From the NCBI RefSeq assembly GCF_000732195.1, contig NZ_JNNU01000002.1, positions 372,001 to 436,000 of the forward strand: a DNA stretch of 64,000 nt. Reading direction: 5' to 3'. This DNA comes from Neorhizobium vignae (GTDB taxonomy: Bacteria; Pseudomonadota; Alphaproteobacteria; Rhizobiales; Rhizobiaceae). The position numbers and the translations under genes are program-made. Under the pieces are notes generated by a model that saw nothing but the letters and a program-made list of their open reading frames with translations, was not told the origin of the DNA and ran no database searches. Below, piece after piece: positions 17,741 through 26,993 of the stretch; within the stretch, counting starts at the first letter, position 1; every line of letters begins with the position of its first letter.

Positions 17741-18673
17741 TTAGGCGTCCAGCGGTTCGAGATGTTGTTCGAGCGTTGCCCGCAGATGTGCATGCTGTGC
17801 GGGCAGCTTCAGGGCCTCGCCGAGATGAGCGGTATCCTCGTCGCGATCGAAGCCGGGTTCGTTGGTGGCGATTTCGAACAGCACGCCGCCCGGCGTGCGG
17901 AAATAGATCGCCCAGAAGTAATCGCGGTCGATGACCGGGGTGACCTGGTAACCGGTATCCATCAGCGCCTTGCGGACTTCGAGTTGCTTTGCGCGGTTCT
18001 CGACGGCAAAGGCGATGTGGTGGACCGAGCCGGCACCGAGATTGGCGCGGGCAATGTTCGGCATGGTTTCGATGTCGATGACATCGGCACCGTTGCCGCC
18101 CGGCATGATCAGGCGGGTCACGCCATCCTGAGCATCGGCTTGGCTGTAGCCCATGAACTTCAGGAGTTCGGCGGTAGCGCCTTCATCGCGAAGACGAAGC
18201 GAAGCGGAATGGAAACCGCGGATCGCATGATCTTCGGTAATGCCGTTGCCGATGAACTGCTTGCGGGCATCGTCCTTGACTTCGACGAGCGCGAAACCGT
18301 CGCCATCCGGACCGGAGAAATGCAGGCGGTTTTCACCGAATGCGCTGTCGGCCTTGATGCCTTCTGCGCCAGCCTTCGTCAGCCGGTCGGTCCAGAAACC
18401 GAACGAGCCTTCCGGAACCGAGAAGAGCGTGGTGCCCACTTCGCCGGTACCTTGACGGCCACGGGCGATATGCGGGAACGGGAAATAGGTCATGACAGAA
18501 CCGGGAGAACCGACTTCGTCGCCGTAATAGAGATGGTAGACATCGGGAGCGTCGAAATTGACAGTCTTCTTGACCCGGCGAAGGCCGAGCGTATCGGTGA
18601 AGAACTTGTTATTGGTGCTGGCGCTGGCAGCCATCGACGTGACGTGGTGCAGGCCTTTGATCTGGTCGAGCAT
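17741..18673 (-). CDS. VOC-family ring-cleaving dioxygenase-like protein (MhqO type)
   Basis: 310 residues with two glyoxalase/VOC modules. Metal ligands of the type I extradiol fold are likely H9 in GLHHVTSMA, the His in GSVHHIAFAV and the Glu in GGVLFEIATNEPGF. This matches the MhqO/LinE-like group that cleaves hydroquinones. ATG 18673 has AGGGG upstream; longer N-terminal extensions lack support. Cotranscribed with the esterase gene, a common pairing. Confidence 0.9.
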   Translation of the reverse strand: MLDQIKGLHHVTSMAASASTNNKFFTDTLGLRRVKKTVNFDAPDVYHLYYGDEVGSPGSVMTYFPFPHIARGRQGTGEVGTTLFSVPEGSFGFWTDRLTKAGAEGIKADSAFGENRLHFSGPDGDGFALVEVKDDARKQFIGNGITEDHAIRGFHSASLRLRDEGATAELLKFMGYSQADAQDGVTRLIMPGGNGADVIDIETMPNIARANLGAGSVHHIAFAVENRAKQLEVRKALMDTGYQVTPVIDRDYFWAIYFRTPGGVLFEIATNEPGFDRDEDTAHLGEALKLPAQHAHLRATLEQHLEPLDA

Positions 18674-18814
18674 TTTAAACCCCTTTCTAGGAGCCGCCTG
18701 TGCGGCCCGCTTTCTGAGGTAAAGATGGTGGAACGAGCGGCAATTGGATAGACGCGACGATCCGAACGCATTGTTCACTCTGCGTAGACGACCATTGGCT
18801 AATCGTTCACAGAT

Positions 18815-19507
18815 CTAGACTTGTTCCGGCAGACGCCAGTCGACCGGATCCTTGCCGATCGACTGCAGATAGGCATTCGCCTTGGAGAAGGGACGCGAGC
18901 CCAGAAACCCGTTATGGGCCGACAGCGGCGACGGGTGCGCCGAGCGGAGTACCAGATGGCGTTGCTGGTCCACGAAAGCCGCCTTCTTCTGCGCATAGGA
19001 GCCCCAGAGGATAAAGACGACGCCGTCGCATTCGTCGTTGACGGCGCGGATCACCGCGTCGGTAAACCGTTCCCAGCCCTTGCCCTGATGGGCAGCGGCC
19101 TTGCCTTCCTCGACCGTCAGCACGCTGTTCAGCAACAGCACGCCCTGTTCCGCCCAGTGTTCGAGGAACCCGTGTTTGGCCGGCGGGATGCCAAGATCCG
19201 TCTCCATCTCCTTGTAGATGTTGATGAGCGACGGCGGGATGCGCACACCGGGCCTCACGGAAAAGCAAAGCCCATGCGCCTGGCCGAACCCGTGATACGG
19301 ATCCTGGCCGAGGATGACGACCTTGACCTCGTCGAGCGGCGTCAGGTCGAGCGCGCGAAAATACTCCGAGCCTTTCGGGAAGATGCGCTTGCCCGCTTGC
19401 CTCTCGGCGACGAGAAAGTGCTTGAGCTCGCCCATATAGGGATCGGAGAATTCCTGCCCGAGCACGAGCTTCCAGCTTTCCTCGAGCTTGACCTCGCCCT
19501 CCGCCAT
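18815..19507 (-). CDS. ung: Uracil-DNA glycosylase
   Basis: 230 residues, family 1 UDG. The catalytic water-activating motif [18 protein letters not shown] and the minor-groove/leucine loop [18 protein letters not shown] are both intact. It removes uracil from DNA at the first step of base-excision repair. ATG 19507 begins the conserved part; upstream in-frame codons overlap galE and are rejected. It follows galE by 10 bases in the same direction, probably the same transcript. Confidence 0.96.
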   Translation of the reverse strand: MAEGEVKLEESWKLVLGQEFSDPYMGELKHFLVAERQAGKRIFPKGSEYFRALDLTPLDEVKVVILGQDPYHGFGQAHGLCFSVRPGVRIPPSLINIYKEMETDLGIPPAKHGFLEHWAEQGVLLLNSVLTVEEGKAAAHQGKGWERFTDAVIRAVNDECDGVVFILWGSYAQKKAAFVDQQRHLVLRSAHPSPLSAHNGFLGSRPFSKANAYLQSIGKDPVDWRLPEQV

Positions 19508-19517
19508 GTCCTGTTCC

Positions 19518-20507
19518 TTAAATGACGTGGTGGTTCGAGCGAGAATGCCAGTCCCAGGCCGAACGGATGATATCGTCCAGGCTGTATTTCGGTTCCCAGC
19601 CGAGCACCGCCCGCGCCTTGTCGTTATTGGCAACGAGAGAGGTGGAATCACCTTCGCGCCGGCCGGTATATTCCACCGGGAACGGCTTTCCCGAAACCGC
19701 CGAAATCGCCGCCAGCAGTTCCTTCACCGTCGTGCCGGTGCCGGTGCCGAGATTGAGTTCCACCGTTTCGCCACCGGCGAGAAGGTAGTCGACCGCCCGC
19801 ACATGCGCGTCCGCGAGGTCAAGCACATGGATATAGTCGCGCACGCAGGTGCCGTCGCGGGTGTCGTAGTCGTCGCCGAAGACCTTGAACCCCTGGCGGC
19901 GGCCAAGCGCCGCTTCGATCGCGAGCGGAATGGCGTGCGTCTCCGGCGTATGCCACTCACCGATCCGGCCCTCGAAATCAGCGCCGGCGGCATTGAAATA
20001 GCGCAGCATGACGGACTTCAGGTCCTTGTAGGTGCCGTAATCCTTCAGCGCCTGCTCGATGATGAACTTGGTGCGGCCGTAGGGATTGATCGGCGCCTGT
20101 TTGTGCGTCTCGTCCATCGGCACACGGTCCGGCAGGCCGTAGGTGGCGCAGGTCGAGGAGAACACGAAGGCTTTCACACCCGCATCGATCGCCGCCGACA
20201 AGAGCGTCAGCGCCCCGATGACATTGTTGTCGTAGAAGGCGACCGGGTTCTTGACCGATTCCCCCACCTCGATCAGCGCTGCGAAATGCAGCACGGCATC
20301 GGGCTTGTGCTTGGCAAAAACCTCGTCGAGCCGGGCGCGGTTGCGGATATCGCCCTGCTCCAGCTCACCCCAGCGCACGAATTCCGCATGTCCGTTGGAG
20401 AGGTTGTCGAAGACGATCGGTTGATAGCCCCGCTCGGCGAGCACCAGACACGTGTGAGAACCGATATAGCCGGCCCCGCCGACAACGAGCACTTTCTTCT
20501 GCGACAT
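19518..20507 (-). CDS. galE: UDP-glucose 4-epimerase
   Basis: 329 residues, extended [13 protein letters not shown] binds [11 protein letters not shown] supplies the catalytic Ser/Thr and NPYGRTK the Tyr and Lys. It interconverts UDP-glucose and UDP-galactose for surface polysaccharides. Two adjacent ATGs exist at 20510 and 20507; the second is better spaced from AGGGA. Upstream of ung. Confidence 0.94.
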   Translation of the reverse strand: MSQKKVLVVGGAGYIGSHTCLVLAERGYQPIVFDNLSNGHAEFVRWGELEQGDIRNRARLDEVFAKHKPDAVLHFAALIEVGESVKNPVAFYDNNVIGALTLLSAAIDAGVKAFVFSSTCATYGLPDRVPMDETHKQAPINPYGRTKFIIEQALKDYGTYKDLKSVMLRYFNAAGADFEGRIGEWHTPETHAIPLAIEAALGRRQGFKVFGDDYDTRDGTCVRDYIHVLDLADAHVRAVDYLLAGGETVELNLGTGTGTTVKELLAAISAVSGKPFPVEYTGRREGDSTSLVANNDKARAVLGWEPKYSLDDIIRSAWDWHSRSNHHVI

Positions 20508-20649
20508 CATTTTCCCTGCGGTTATTGAAGCCGGCGGCACTATAACCGGCGGCGCTTAAATGGGAAGGGCGGACGACCATGAGAAATTTGGGTGGAGACG
20601 CCGTTCCCGAACTTGTCTATCCTGCTCAGGATATTCCATAGGTCATTTC

Positions 20650-21006
20650 ATGCGTCTCCTCTTTCTCGCCCTCGGATGGCTGTTCGTCGCAATCGGCATT
20701 GTCGGGGCTTTCTTGCCTGTCTTGCCCACCACGCCATTCCTGCTTCTGGCCGTCGCCTGTTTCGCCCGCTCCTCGCCGCGGCTGGAGGCATGGCTGCTCG
20801 ACCACCCGAAATTCGGACCGTCACTGCGCAGCTGGCGGGAAAAGGGTGCGATCGCGCGGAAGGCGAAGATCGCAGCCATTTCGCTGATGGCGGTGAGCTA
20901 CGCGGTCTTCTGGTTCGGCACCTCGCCGCCGCTATGGCGGGCGGCACTGGTGGCCGCGGTGATGCTCGGTTCCGCGACCTTCATCGTCACCCGGCCCGAT
21001 ACCTGA
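20650..21006 (+). CDS. YbaN/DUF454 family inner membrane protein
   Basis: 118 residues with hydrophobic segments at about residues 4-24, 27-42, 76-92 and 95-112. FLPVLPTTPFLLLAVACFARSSPR is the DUF454 signature, and the loop SWREKGAI is typical. Function unknown. It converges with hmuV. In several proteobacteria DUF454 genes lie near heme or iron genes, so the location may be meaningful. Confidence 0.9.
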   Translation: MRLLFLALGWLFVAIGIVGAFLPVLPTTPFLLLAVACFARSSPRLEAWLLDHPKFGPSLRSWREKGAIARKAKIAAISLMAVSYAVFWFGTSPPLWRAALVAAVMLGSATFIVTRPDT

Positions 21007-21017
21007 ATCCTGACAGC

Positions 21018-21800
21018 TCAGCGGTGCCGCGATTGCGGCAGGACGTAGGGGATGTGGGCGGCCGGCAGGCGACCCACGGCGCCGGCGATGCCATAGACGT
21101 TGGCGATGATCTCGTCACTGACCGTTTCCAGGCAGGCGCCTTCCGCGACCACCCGGCCGTGGTTCAGCACCACCAGATGGTCGGCGAATTCGGCTGCCAG
21201 GTTGAGGTCGTGCAGGATGGCGAGCACGATGCCGCCGGCATTGGCGAAGTCGCGGGCGATTTCCAGCACCGAAATCTGGTGTCCGAGATCGAGGCTGGCG
21301 GTCGGCTCGTCGAGGAACAGCGCCCGCGGCATGCCATCAACAACCGGCTGCGGCACCTGCGCGAGTGCGCGGGCGAACTGCACCCGCTGCTGCTCGCCGC
21401 CCGACAGCGACGGATAGGGGCGGCTTTCGAACCCGCGCAGGCCCACGCGTGACAAGGCCTGGCGCGCTTGTTCGGTCGGATTGAGCGCCCCTTGTGCGAC
21501 AGCGCCCATCCGGACGATTTCGAGGGCGGTGAACGGGAAGGCGAGCTGCGTCGCCTGCGGCAGCACCGCCCGGCGTTTGGCAAGTTCGACCGGCCGGCAG
21601 AGATCGACACTGGTGCCGTGATAGCTGACGAAGCCGGCATCCGGTTTCATCTCGCCGGAGATCACCTTCATCAGCGTCGATTTTCCCGCGCCGTTCGGGC
21701 CGATGACGACGGTGAACTTGCCCGGCTCGAGATCGAGGCCGACATTGTCGAGCAGGTTGCGGCCCGAGCGGGCGACAGTGACGTGTTCTGCGGAAATCAT
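21018..21800 (-). CDS. hmuV: Heme ABC transporter ATP-binding protein
   Basis: 260 residues. Walker A GPNGAGKST, Q-loop in VLPQATQLAFPFTALEIV, signature LSGGEQQR, Walker B ALFLDEPTASLD and switch His in ILHDLNLA are intact. The sequence is of the HmuV/BtuD class that pairs with FecCD-type permeases. Its start overlaps the hmuU stop by four bases (ATGA), so the order hmuT-hmuU-hmuV is a coupled operon. Confidence 0.94.
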   Translation of the reverse strand: MISAEHVTVARSGRNLLDNVGLDLEPGKFTVVIGPNGAGKSTLMKVISGEMKPDAGFVSYHGTSVDLCRPVELAKRRAVLPQATQLAFPFTALEIVRMGAVAQGALNPTEQARQALSRVGLRGFESRPYPSLSGGEQQRVQFARALAQVPQPVVDGMPRALFLDEPTASLDLGHQISVLEIARDFANAGGIVLAILHDLNLAAEFADHLVVLNHGRVVAEGACLETVSDEIIANVYGIAGAVGRLPAAHIPYVLPQSRHR

Positions 21801-22885
21801 GGCATGTCCCGCATGGTGATGCCGTTCTTGCCGAGCAGCAGGAAAAGGAAGACCGGAGCGCCGAACAGAGCGGTGATGACGCCGATCGGCAGTTCTGCCG
21901 GAGCGGCCACGGTGCGCGCGACGCTGTCGGCAATCAGCAGCAGTGCCCCTCCCGCGAGCGCCGAGCCCGGCAGCAGAAAGCGGTGCGACGGACCCATGAC
22001 GAGACGCAGCAGATGCGGCACGACGATGCCGATGAAACCGATCGAGCCGGCGACCGCGACGGTGGAGCCGCAGGCAGCTGCGACCGCGACGATGACGATC
22101 TTCTTCAGCCGCTGCACCGGAATGCCCATGTGGAACGCGGCCGCATCTCCAAGCACCAGCGCATCGAGCCCGCGCGCCACGAAGGGCATGATCACCATCA
22201 CCGCGCCGATGAAGGGCAGGATGGACAAGACCCGGCCGAACGTGGCCCCCCCGAGCGAGCCGAGGTTCCAGAAGGTGATGTCGCGCAGCTGCCGGTCGTC
22301 GGCCATGACGATCATCAGACCCATCAGCGCCGCCGAAAGCGCACCGATCGCGATGCCCGACAGGATCAGCGTCGTCGTAGAGGTCCGCCCGTCGCGGGTG
22401 GCGATGATGTAGAGAGCCCAGGTGTTGAAAAGGCCGCCGAAGAACGCCATCAGCGGCAGGAACTGGTTGCCGAGCACCATGGCGACCGGCGCCAGAATGC
22501 CGTTACCAAGCACGATCGCCGCAACCGCGGCAAGCCCCGCGCCGGACGTGACCCCGACGATGCCGGGATCTGCAAGCGGATTGCGGAACAGGCCCTGCAT
22601 CATTGCGCCGGAGACGGCAAGCCCTGCCCCGACCAGAAGGCCGAGCGCGGTGCGCGGCAGGCGCACCGCCTCGAGGATCACCCGGTCCTGGGTCGAAAGG
22701 CTGGCGCTGTTACCGGTCGCGTAGGTCCAGAGATCGCGCAGGCCGACGCCCGTCGGACCGACGCCGAGCGAAAGCAGGCAGGCGGCAAACAGTATCACCG
22801 CCAGCAGAAGAAGCATGACGACGCCCTGGCGCGTCCGGTCTCCATCGGCAGCAACGCGAGAAGGCATCGCCAGCGCCTTCATCAT
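21797..22885 (-). CDS. hmuU: Heme ABC transporter permease (FecCD family)
   Basis: 362 residues with about nine or ten membrane segments. It has the FecCD signature RLPRTALGLLVGAGLAVSGAMMQG and NPLADPGIVGVTSGAGLAA, and the late GFIGIVVPHLLRL motif that contacts the ATPase. It forms the dimeric inner membrane channel for heme. The ATG at 22885 overlaps the hmuT stop by one base; a second ATG follows at 22882. Confidence 0.95.
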   Translation of the reverse strand: MMKALAMPSRVAADGDRTRQGVVMLLLLAVILFAACLLSLGVGPTGVGLRDLWTYATGNSASLSTQDRVILEAVRLPRTALGLLVGAGLAVSGAMMQGLFRNPLADPGIVGVTSGAGLAAVAAIVLGNGILAPVAMVLGNQFLPLMAFFGGLFNTWALYIIATRDGRTSTTTLILSGIAIGALSAALMGLMIVMADDRQLRDITFWNLGSLGGATFGRVLSILPFIGAVMVIMPFVARGLDALVLGDAAAFHMGIPVQRLKKIVIVAVAAACGSTVAVAGSIGFIGIVVPHLLRLVMGPSHRFLLPGSALAGGALLLIADSVARTVAAPAELPIGVITALFGAPVFLFLLLGKNGITMRDMP

Positions 22886-23769
22886 CAGTTGATCGCCCCG
22901 GGATAGATCTGGGCTGCAAGCGCACGGGCGGCGTCCGGCGTGCGCGGACCGAAACCGAGCAGCAACAGGCCGTCCATGGTAACCAGCGCCTTGTTGGCGG
23001 CAGCCGGCGTCGTCTGCATCGAGGGAACCGCAAAAACCTGTTCCGGCGTCATGACGTGATCGCCGCGCGACATGGAGAGCACGACATCCGGCTGGGCCGC
23101 GATGACGCCTTCGTCGGCGAGCGGCTTGTAGCCGTTGATCGTCGGCGCGGCATTGATACCGCCGGCCATTTCGATCACCGCGCCCGCTTCCGTATCGGCA
23201 CCGCCGGCCATGACGCGGTTGTTGGCGAGCGACAGCACGAACAGAACCTTCTTTTTCGGGCCGGTGATCCTGGCAACGTCGGCGGCGAGTTTCTTCAACC
23301 CGTCTTCCGTCTTGACGGCAAGGGCGTCGGCCTTGTCGGAAAGCCCGACGGCCGCTCCGACGTCACGGATCTTCCTGCCGATCGCTTCGGCCTTCGGCGG
23401 CGTCGGGATGACCACCATCGGCACTTCGCTGGCTTTCAGGATTTCGATGACCGGCGGCGGGCCGGAACCTTCCTCCATCAAAATGAGATCGGGCTTCTGG
23501 CCGAGGATACCTTCGGCAGACAGGGCGCGCATGTAACCGACATCGGGCTTGGAATTGGCCGCATCCGGATAGAAGCTCGTCGAGTCCCGTGCTACGATCC
23601 GGTCCTCGGCGCCGAGCGCATACAGGATCTCGGTGATCGTGCCGCCGATGGAGACGATCCGCTTGGCTTCCGGATTGCCCTTGTCGGATGCAGCGGCGAC
23701 GCCCGCGACGAGACCGGTGCCCAGGAGGACGGCTGCGAAAAGCCCCCTCAAGGTGAAGGAAGACCCCAT
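22885..23769 (-). CDS. hmuT: Periplasmic hemin-binding protein
   Basis: 294 residues with a signal peptide (cleavage around AAA-SDKG, residues 25-29). RIVSIGGTITEILYALGAEDRIVARDSTSFYP is the start of the HmuT/ShuT fold; the Tyr of the SFYPDA segment matches the heme-ligating Tyr of ShuT/HmuT relatives. MRALSAEGILGQKPDLILM follows. It carries heme from a TonB-dependent receptor (not in this window) to HmuUV. The promoter lies in the divergent 23770-23932 interval. Confidence 0.95.
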   Translation of the reverse strand: MGSSFTLRGLFAAVLLGTGLVAGVAAASDKGNPEAKRIVSIGGTITEILYALGAEDRIVARDSTSFYPDAANSKPDVGYMRALSAEGILGQKPDLILMEEGSGPPPVIEILKASEVPMVVIPTPPKAEAIGRKIRDVGAAVGLSDKADALAVKTEDGLKKLAADVARITGPKKKVLFVLSLANNRVMAGGADTEAGAVIEMAGGINAAPTINGYKPLADEGVIAAQPDVVLSMSRGDHVMTPEQVFAVPSMQTTPAAANKALVTMDGLLLLGFGPRTPDAARALAAQIYPGAIN

Positions 23770-23837
23770 GATACTCTGCTCCTTGTCTGCCCAAACCGAG
23801 GCGCAATATGCCTCAGATCCGCCTGGCCTACGGCGAT

Positions 23838-23860
23838 AACTTGAGTTGACTACGCAAGTT
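23838..23860. promoter_or_regulatory. Palindromic operator candidate between hmuT and the heme monooxygenase gene
   Basis: AACTTG (23838-23843) is inverted as CAAGTT (23855-23860), 11 bases apart, in the divergent promoter region of two heme genes. Iron regulation is expected in rhizobia through RirA or Irr; the site is near, but not equal to, the TGA-N9-TCA iron-responsive operator pattern. Confidence 0.4.
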
Positions 23861-23932
23861 TTTTGGGCTTTTCAAGGGGACCGGCCGCAGATATCTTGAG
23901 CCGAAAGTGAAACTTTAAGTGAGGGACTATCC

Positions 23933-24280
23933 ATGTACATTGCCATGAACCGATTCCGCGTCGTGCCGGGCTACGAAGAAGCATTCGAAGCCATCTGGCG
24001 TGGTCGCCAGGGCCGCCTCGCGGAGCTGCCCGGTTATGTGGAGTTCCATATGCTCAAGGGCCCCAAGGCCGAGGATCACACCCTCTACGCATCCCATACC
24101 GTGTGGGAAACCTTCGAGGACTTCCAGGCCTGGACGAAGTCGGAACAGTTCCGCGCGGCCCACGCGAATGCTGGCAACAACCGCGGCAAGGTGGAATATC
24201 TCTCGGGTCCGCATTTCGAAGGTTTCGAAGTGATCATCCACGAAGACAAGAACGGCGTGCGCGCCGACGCTGCCGCTTGA
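23933..24280 (+). CDS. IsdG-type heme-degrading monooxygenase (HmuQ/HmuD-like)
   Basis: 115 residues, an antibiotic-biosynthesis-monooxygenase (ABM) fold protein. The IsdG catalytic residues Asn, Trp and His are found at N6, W67 and H77, spaced as in staphylococcal IsdG (Asn7, Trp67, His77): AMNRF at the start, and FQAWTKSEQFRAAH with the Trp-His spacing of ten. Rhizobial homologues HmuQ/HmuD open heme and release iron. It is divergent from hmuTUV and followed seven bases later by a HugX-like gene, so heme import and breakdown are co-located. Confidence 0.85.
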   Translation: MYIAMNRFRVVPGYEEAFEAIWRGRQGRLAELPGYVEFHMLKGPKAEDHTLYASHTVWETFEDFQAWTKSEQFRAAHANAGNNRGKVEYLSGPHFEGFEVIIHEDKNGVRADAAA

Positions 24281-24287
24281 GGTCCCG

Positions 24288-24806
24288 ATGAACGCCGTTT
24301 CCGAAATCAGCCCCGACCGTCGCGAACGGGCTCTCGCCGCCCTGGCGGAAAAGCCCGACGGCGTCGTCGAGGCGATCGCCGCCAATGCCGACGTGACGCC
24401 CGCCGAGATCCTCGAAATCCTGCCGAAGGGCGCTGCGGTCATCGCGGACAAGGAGAAGTTCGCGGATATCTGGACCGAGATGACGAGCTGGGGCGAGGTC
24501 CTGTTCATCGTCCATACCGACGACATCGTGCTGGAGGCCGAAGGCACCCTGCCCGCCGGTTCCGAAGGCCATGGCTGGTTCAACATCCATGGCGACAGCC
24601 CGATCGGCGGTCACATCAAGAAGGATAATTGCGCCTCCGTGACCTTCGTTGACCGCGCCTTCCATGGCCGCCGCTCCTGCTCGGTCTGGTTCATGAATGC
24701 CAAGGGTTCGGCGATGTTCAAGGTGTTCGTCAAGCGGGATGCCGCGCGCGAACTGATCGCCGAACAGCTTCAGAAGTTCGAAGCACTGCGCGACAGTTAC
24801 GCTTGA
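24288..24806 (+). CDS. HugX/HutX-family heme utilization protein
   Basis: 172 residues. The conserved blocks IHTDDIVLEAEGTLPAGSEGHGWFNIHGD-like and GHIKKDNCASVTFVDRAFHGRRSCSVWFMNAKGSAMFKVFVKRD are those of the HutX/HugX/HuvX intracellular heme-carrier family. It is predicted to bind heme in the cytoplasm and deliver it to the monooxygenase encoded just upstream; both form a two-gene operon. Conserved Tyr/His heme ligands were not mapped. Confidence 0.9.
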   Translation: MNAVSEISPDRRERALAALAEKPDGVVEAIAANADVTPAEILEILPKGAAVIADKEKFADIWTEMTSWGEVLFIVHTDDIVLEAEGTLPAGSEGHGWFNIHGDSPIGGHIKKDNCASVTFVDRAFHGRRSCSVWFMNAKGSAMFKVFVKRDAARELIAEQLQKFEALRDSYA

Positions 24807-24833
24807 GCGAAAGGCGGTTCCATGAGTTTTGAT

Positions 24834-24862
24834 GATTCGGGCGAAAAATAACCGCCCGAATC
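24834..24862 (+). terminator. Hairpin after the hugX-like gene, weak terminator
   Basis: GATTCGGGCG (24834-24843) pairs perfectly with CGCCCGAATC (24853-24862), with an A-rich loop. No T-tract follows, so it may be a processing or rho-assisted site. The remaining bases to 25100 show no gene. Confidence 0.45.
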
Positions 24863-25100
24863 ACTTCCCGGCGGAACTTTTCGTTTTCCCCTGCATTTGA
24901 ACGCCATGGCAGGGCTTGCGGAGTGGGTTGGCTGCGTGATGATCGTTTAGCCAAATGCCGCGCTTGAAGGTGGTTGTCATTGAAACAGGCGCCGCCGCGC
25001 CCAAAGGCGGACCGATCCCTTGGCCACTCTGTGGCCAGCGATCTTTAGTGGCGCGGCGCGCTTCAACGGCTTTCAGCTTTCATCGGGTCCCAAAATCTGC

Positions 25101-25331
25101 CTAGAGGGCCGGCACCCATTTCCAGAAAACGCCTTCCATCCGCTCGGGATAATATTTGAATTCGCATTCGAAGCGGCGCCCATAGGCCTCGGCCGCTTTC
25201 AGGGCCGCCTCGCTCACCGGCTTCATGCCGGTTCCGGGCGCAAACCAGTCTTCCATCAGGTCATCGGGAATATAGACGCCGATCCTCAGCGGGAGGGCGG
25301 TCAGCGTTGCATCGAGTTCTTCAGGGGGCAT
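25101..25331 (-). CDS. Small protein of unknown function
   Basis: 76 residues from ATG 25331, which has GGAGGAAG upstream; a longer frame to 25430 lacks a ribosome site. Acidic start, then LRIGVYIPDDLMEDWFAPGTGM and a C-terminus rich in aromatics (FECEFKYYPERMEGVFWKW). No family recognised. It lies just upstream in transcription from nothing obvious and downstream of the DUF3008 gene on the same strand. Confidence 0.6.
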   Translation of the reverse strand: MPPEELDATLTALPLRIGVYIPDDLMEDWFAPGTGMKPVSEAALKAAEAYGRRFECEFKYYPERMEGVFWKWVPAL

Positions 25332-25443
25332 GGCTTCTTCCTCCACGAAAAGGCGGGCGCTCCGAAGAACGTCCGTCTTTCCGGGAAGTTCCGGTCTCGG
25401 ACCGGCAGCCCGATCGGGGCATCGAGGCAAATCCGCATCCCCG

Positions 25444-25632
25444 TCAGTGGTGAGGGGCGTGATCCGGCTTGCCCTTGCGCTTGGTCGAGGCGAAATCCTC
25501 GAGCTGCTTTTCGCTCATGGATTTTTCCATGCTCTTCGAAGCACCCTTGAGTTCGCCCTTCTTCATGTCGCCGCGTTTCGCGGCAAGTGCCGCGCCGGCT
25601 GCCTTGTGCTGTGCCTTGGATTTCGCTGGCAT
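25444..25632 (-). CDS. DUF3008 family small basic protein
   Basis: 62 residues. MPAKSKAQHKAAGAALAAKR and KGASKSMEKSMSEKQLEDFA are hallmarks of the DUF3008 family common in Rhizobiales. It is Lys/Ala-rich, with no membrane segment. Function unknown; possibly stress-related. The ATG at 25632 follows GGAGGCAG. Confidence 0.88.
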   Translation of the reverse strand: MPAKSKAQHKAAGAALAAKRGDMKKGELKGASKSMEKSMSEKQLEDFASTKRKGKPDHAPHH

Positions 25633-25791
25633 ATCTGCCTCCTCGAGTTTGCGCACCAAAATCCAACAACCTGCCGCGGCTTTGGTTCCCGCATGCGCGA
25701 CCGGGGAACCTGTCGTATCCCCAGGGGTTGAGCTATGAGCCCGGATGAATGTCTGGAACGGCTCTCGACACAGCAGAAAGGGACCATCGCC

Positions 25792-26031
25792 ATGGACGCC
25801 AAACGCACGCCCACCGACAGCGCCAAGACAAGTGACGCGCTTCAGGATCAATTGAATAACGAGCAATTGGACACGACAAATCCGGAAGCGCTGAAGGAAG
25901 CCGCAAGGCTCGGCAACAAGGATGCCTATCTCGTCGAGACCGATCTCGAAGACCGGGAAGAGCGCGAAGACGGCGACCAGCCGGACGGCCGTCCGAGCCC
26001 CATGGCGAATGCCGACAACCCCGAAGCTTGA
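25792..26031 (+). CDS. Small acidic hypothetical protein
   Basis: 79 residues from ATG 25792 (AAGGGA upstream); an earlier in-frame ATG at 25735 lacks such a site. Very hydrophilic, with an acidic run near residues 49-62 (VETDLEDREEREDGDQPDG). Low complexity and no family recognised. It is transcribed toward the nucleotidyltransferase gene 90 bases later. Confidence 0.6.
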   Translation: MDAKRTPTDSAKTSDALQDQLNNEQLDTTNPEALKEAARLGNKDAYLVETDLEDREEREDGDQPDGRPSPMANADNPEA

Positions 26032-26123
26032 AGCGTCACGACAATCTCAAAACAACTCGAAGCGGAACCTCCGGGCCTGCCCGGGTGTTCCTCTGCGCGA
26101 AGCCAAATTCGGAGATCCCGTCA

Positions 26124-26993
26124 ATGAATGCCGAAGCGAACGCCGCGCAGAACCTGCCGAGGGAGAAGGCCACCCATCCGGTCGACACCATGCCGGGGAT
26201 GGAAGTGAAGGCCGCGCCGACGCTTGCCGACGCGGATTCGGAGGCCTTTGTCGCCGAGGCGGTCGAGGACCTCGCCAATTGCCATATCCCGTTCCTGCTG
26301 GCCGGCACGTTCGCCATCAGCGCCTATACGGGCATCACCCGCCAGACGAAGGACCTCGACATCTTCTGCAAGGCAGGCGACTACGCCCGCATCCTCGCCC
26401 ACTTCAAGGACAAGGGTTATCATATCGAGGTGGAGGACGATCGCTGGCTCGGCAAGGTGAAGAAGGGCCGGCATTTCTTCGACGTCATCTTTGCCGCGTC
26501 GAACGGCACCATGCCGATCAGCGACGCCTGGTTCGAAAACGCCCGCCAGATCGAGATGAACGGCCACAAGGTCCGCATCATCGCGCCCACCGAACTCATC
26601 TGGTCGAAATGTTTCGTGCAGCTCCGCCATCGCTATGACGGCGGCGATATCGTCCACATGATCCTGCGCGCCCACGAGCAGATCGACTGGGAGCGGCTGC
26701 TGAACCACATGGAAGTGCATTGGGAAGTACTGCTGATCCACCTCCTGAACTTCCGCTGGATATACCCGACCGAGCGCGACAAGGTTCCCGACTGGCTGCT
26801 GGACGAACTGCTCGACCGCCTGAAGGCGCAGCGCGAACTGCCGCTGCCGCAGATGAAGATCTGCCGCGGCCGCATGTTCAGCCGGGTGGATTTCGAGATC
26901 GACGTCAAGGAATGGGGTTTTGCCGATGTGGGCGGCGAAGGCGACCTTCGCGATGGCGTCGAAGAGGAAATGGCCCAGGGAGGCGCAGCGTGA
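26124..26993 (+). CDS. Nucleotidyltransferase-fold protein (AbiEii/MNT-like)
   Basis: 289 residues. LLAGTFAISAYTGITRQTKDLDIF at residues 58-81 has the G-x-x pattern and two metal-binding Asp (D77, D79) of Pol-beta nucleotidyltransferases, with a third carboxylate plausibly D120 in HFFDVIF. The motif order G..A..Y..R.TKDLD resembles AbiEii/MenT-type and other minimal NTases. A helical C-terminal half follows, about 110 residues, with no named domain. It would transfer NMP to a protein or RNA partner; the target is unknown. The TGA stop overlaps the GTG start of the metallophosphoesterase gene (GTGA), so the two are made together. Confidence 0.75.
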   Translation: MNAEANAAQNLPREKATHPVDTMPGMEVKAAPTLADADSEAFVAEAVEDLANCHIPFLLAGTFAISAYTGITRQTKDLDIFCKAGDYARILAHFKDKGYHIEVEDDRWLGKVKKGRHFFDVIFAASNGTMPISDAWFENARQIEMNGHKVRIIAPTELIWSKCFVQLRHRYDGGDIVHMILRAHEQIDWERLLNHMEVHWEVLLIHLLNFRWIYPTERDKVPDWLLDELLDRLKAQRELPLPQMKICRGRMFSRVDFEIDVKEWGFADVGGEGDLRDGVEEEMAQGGAA

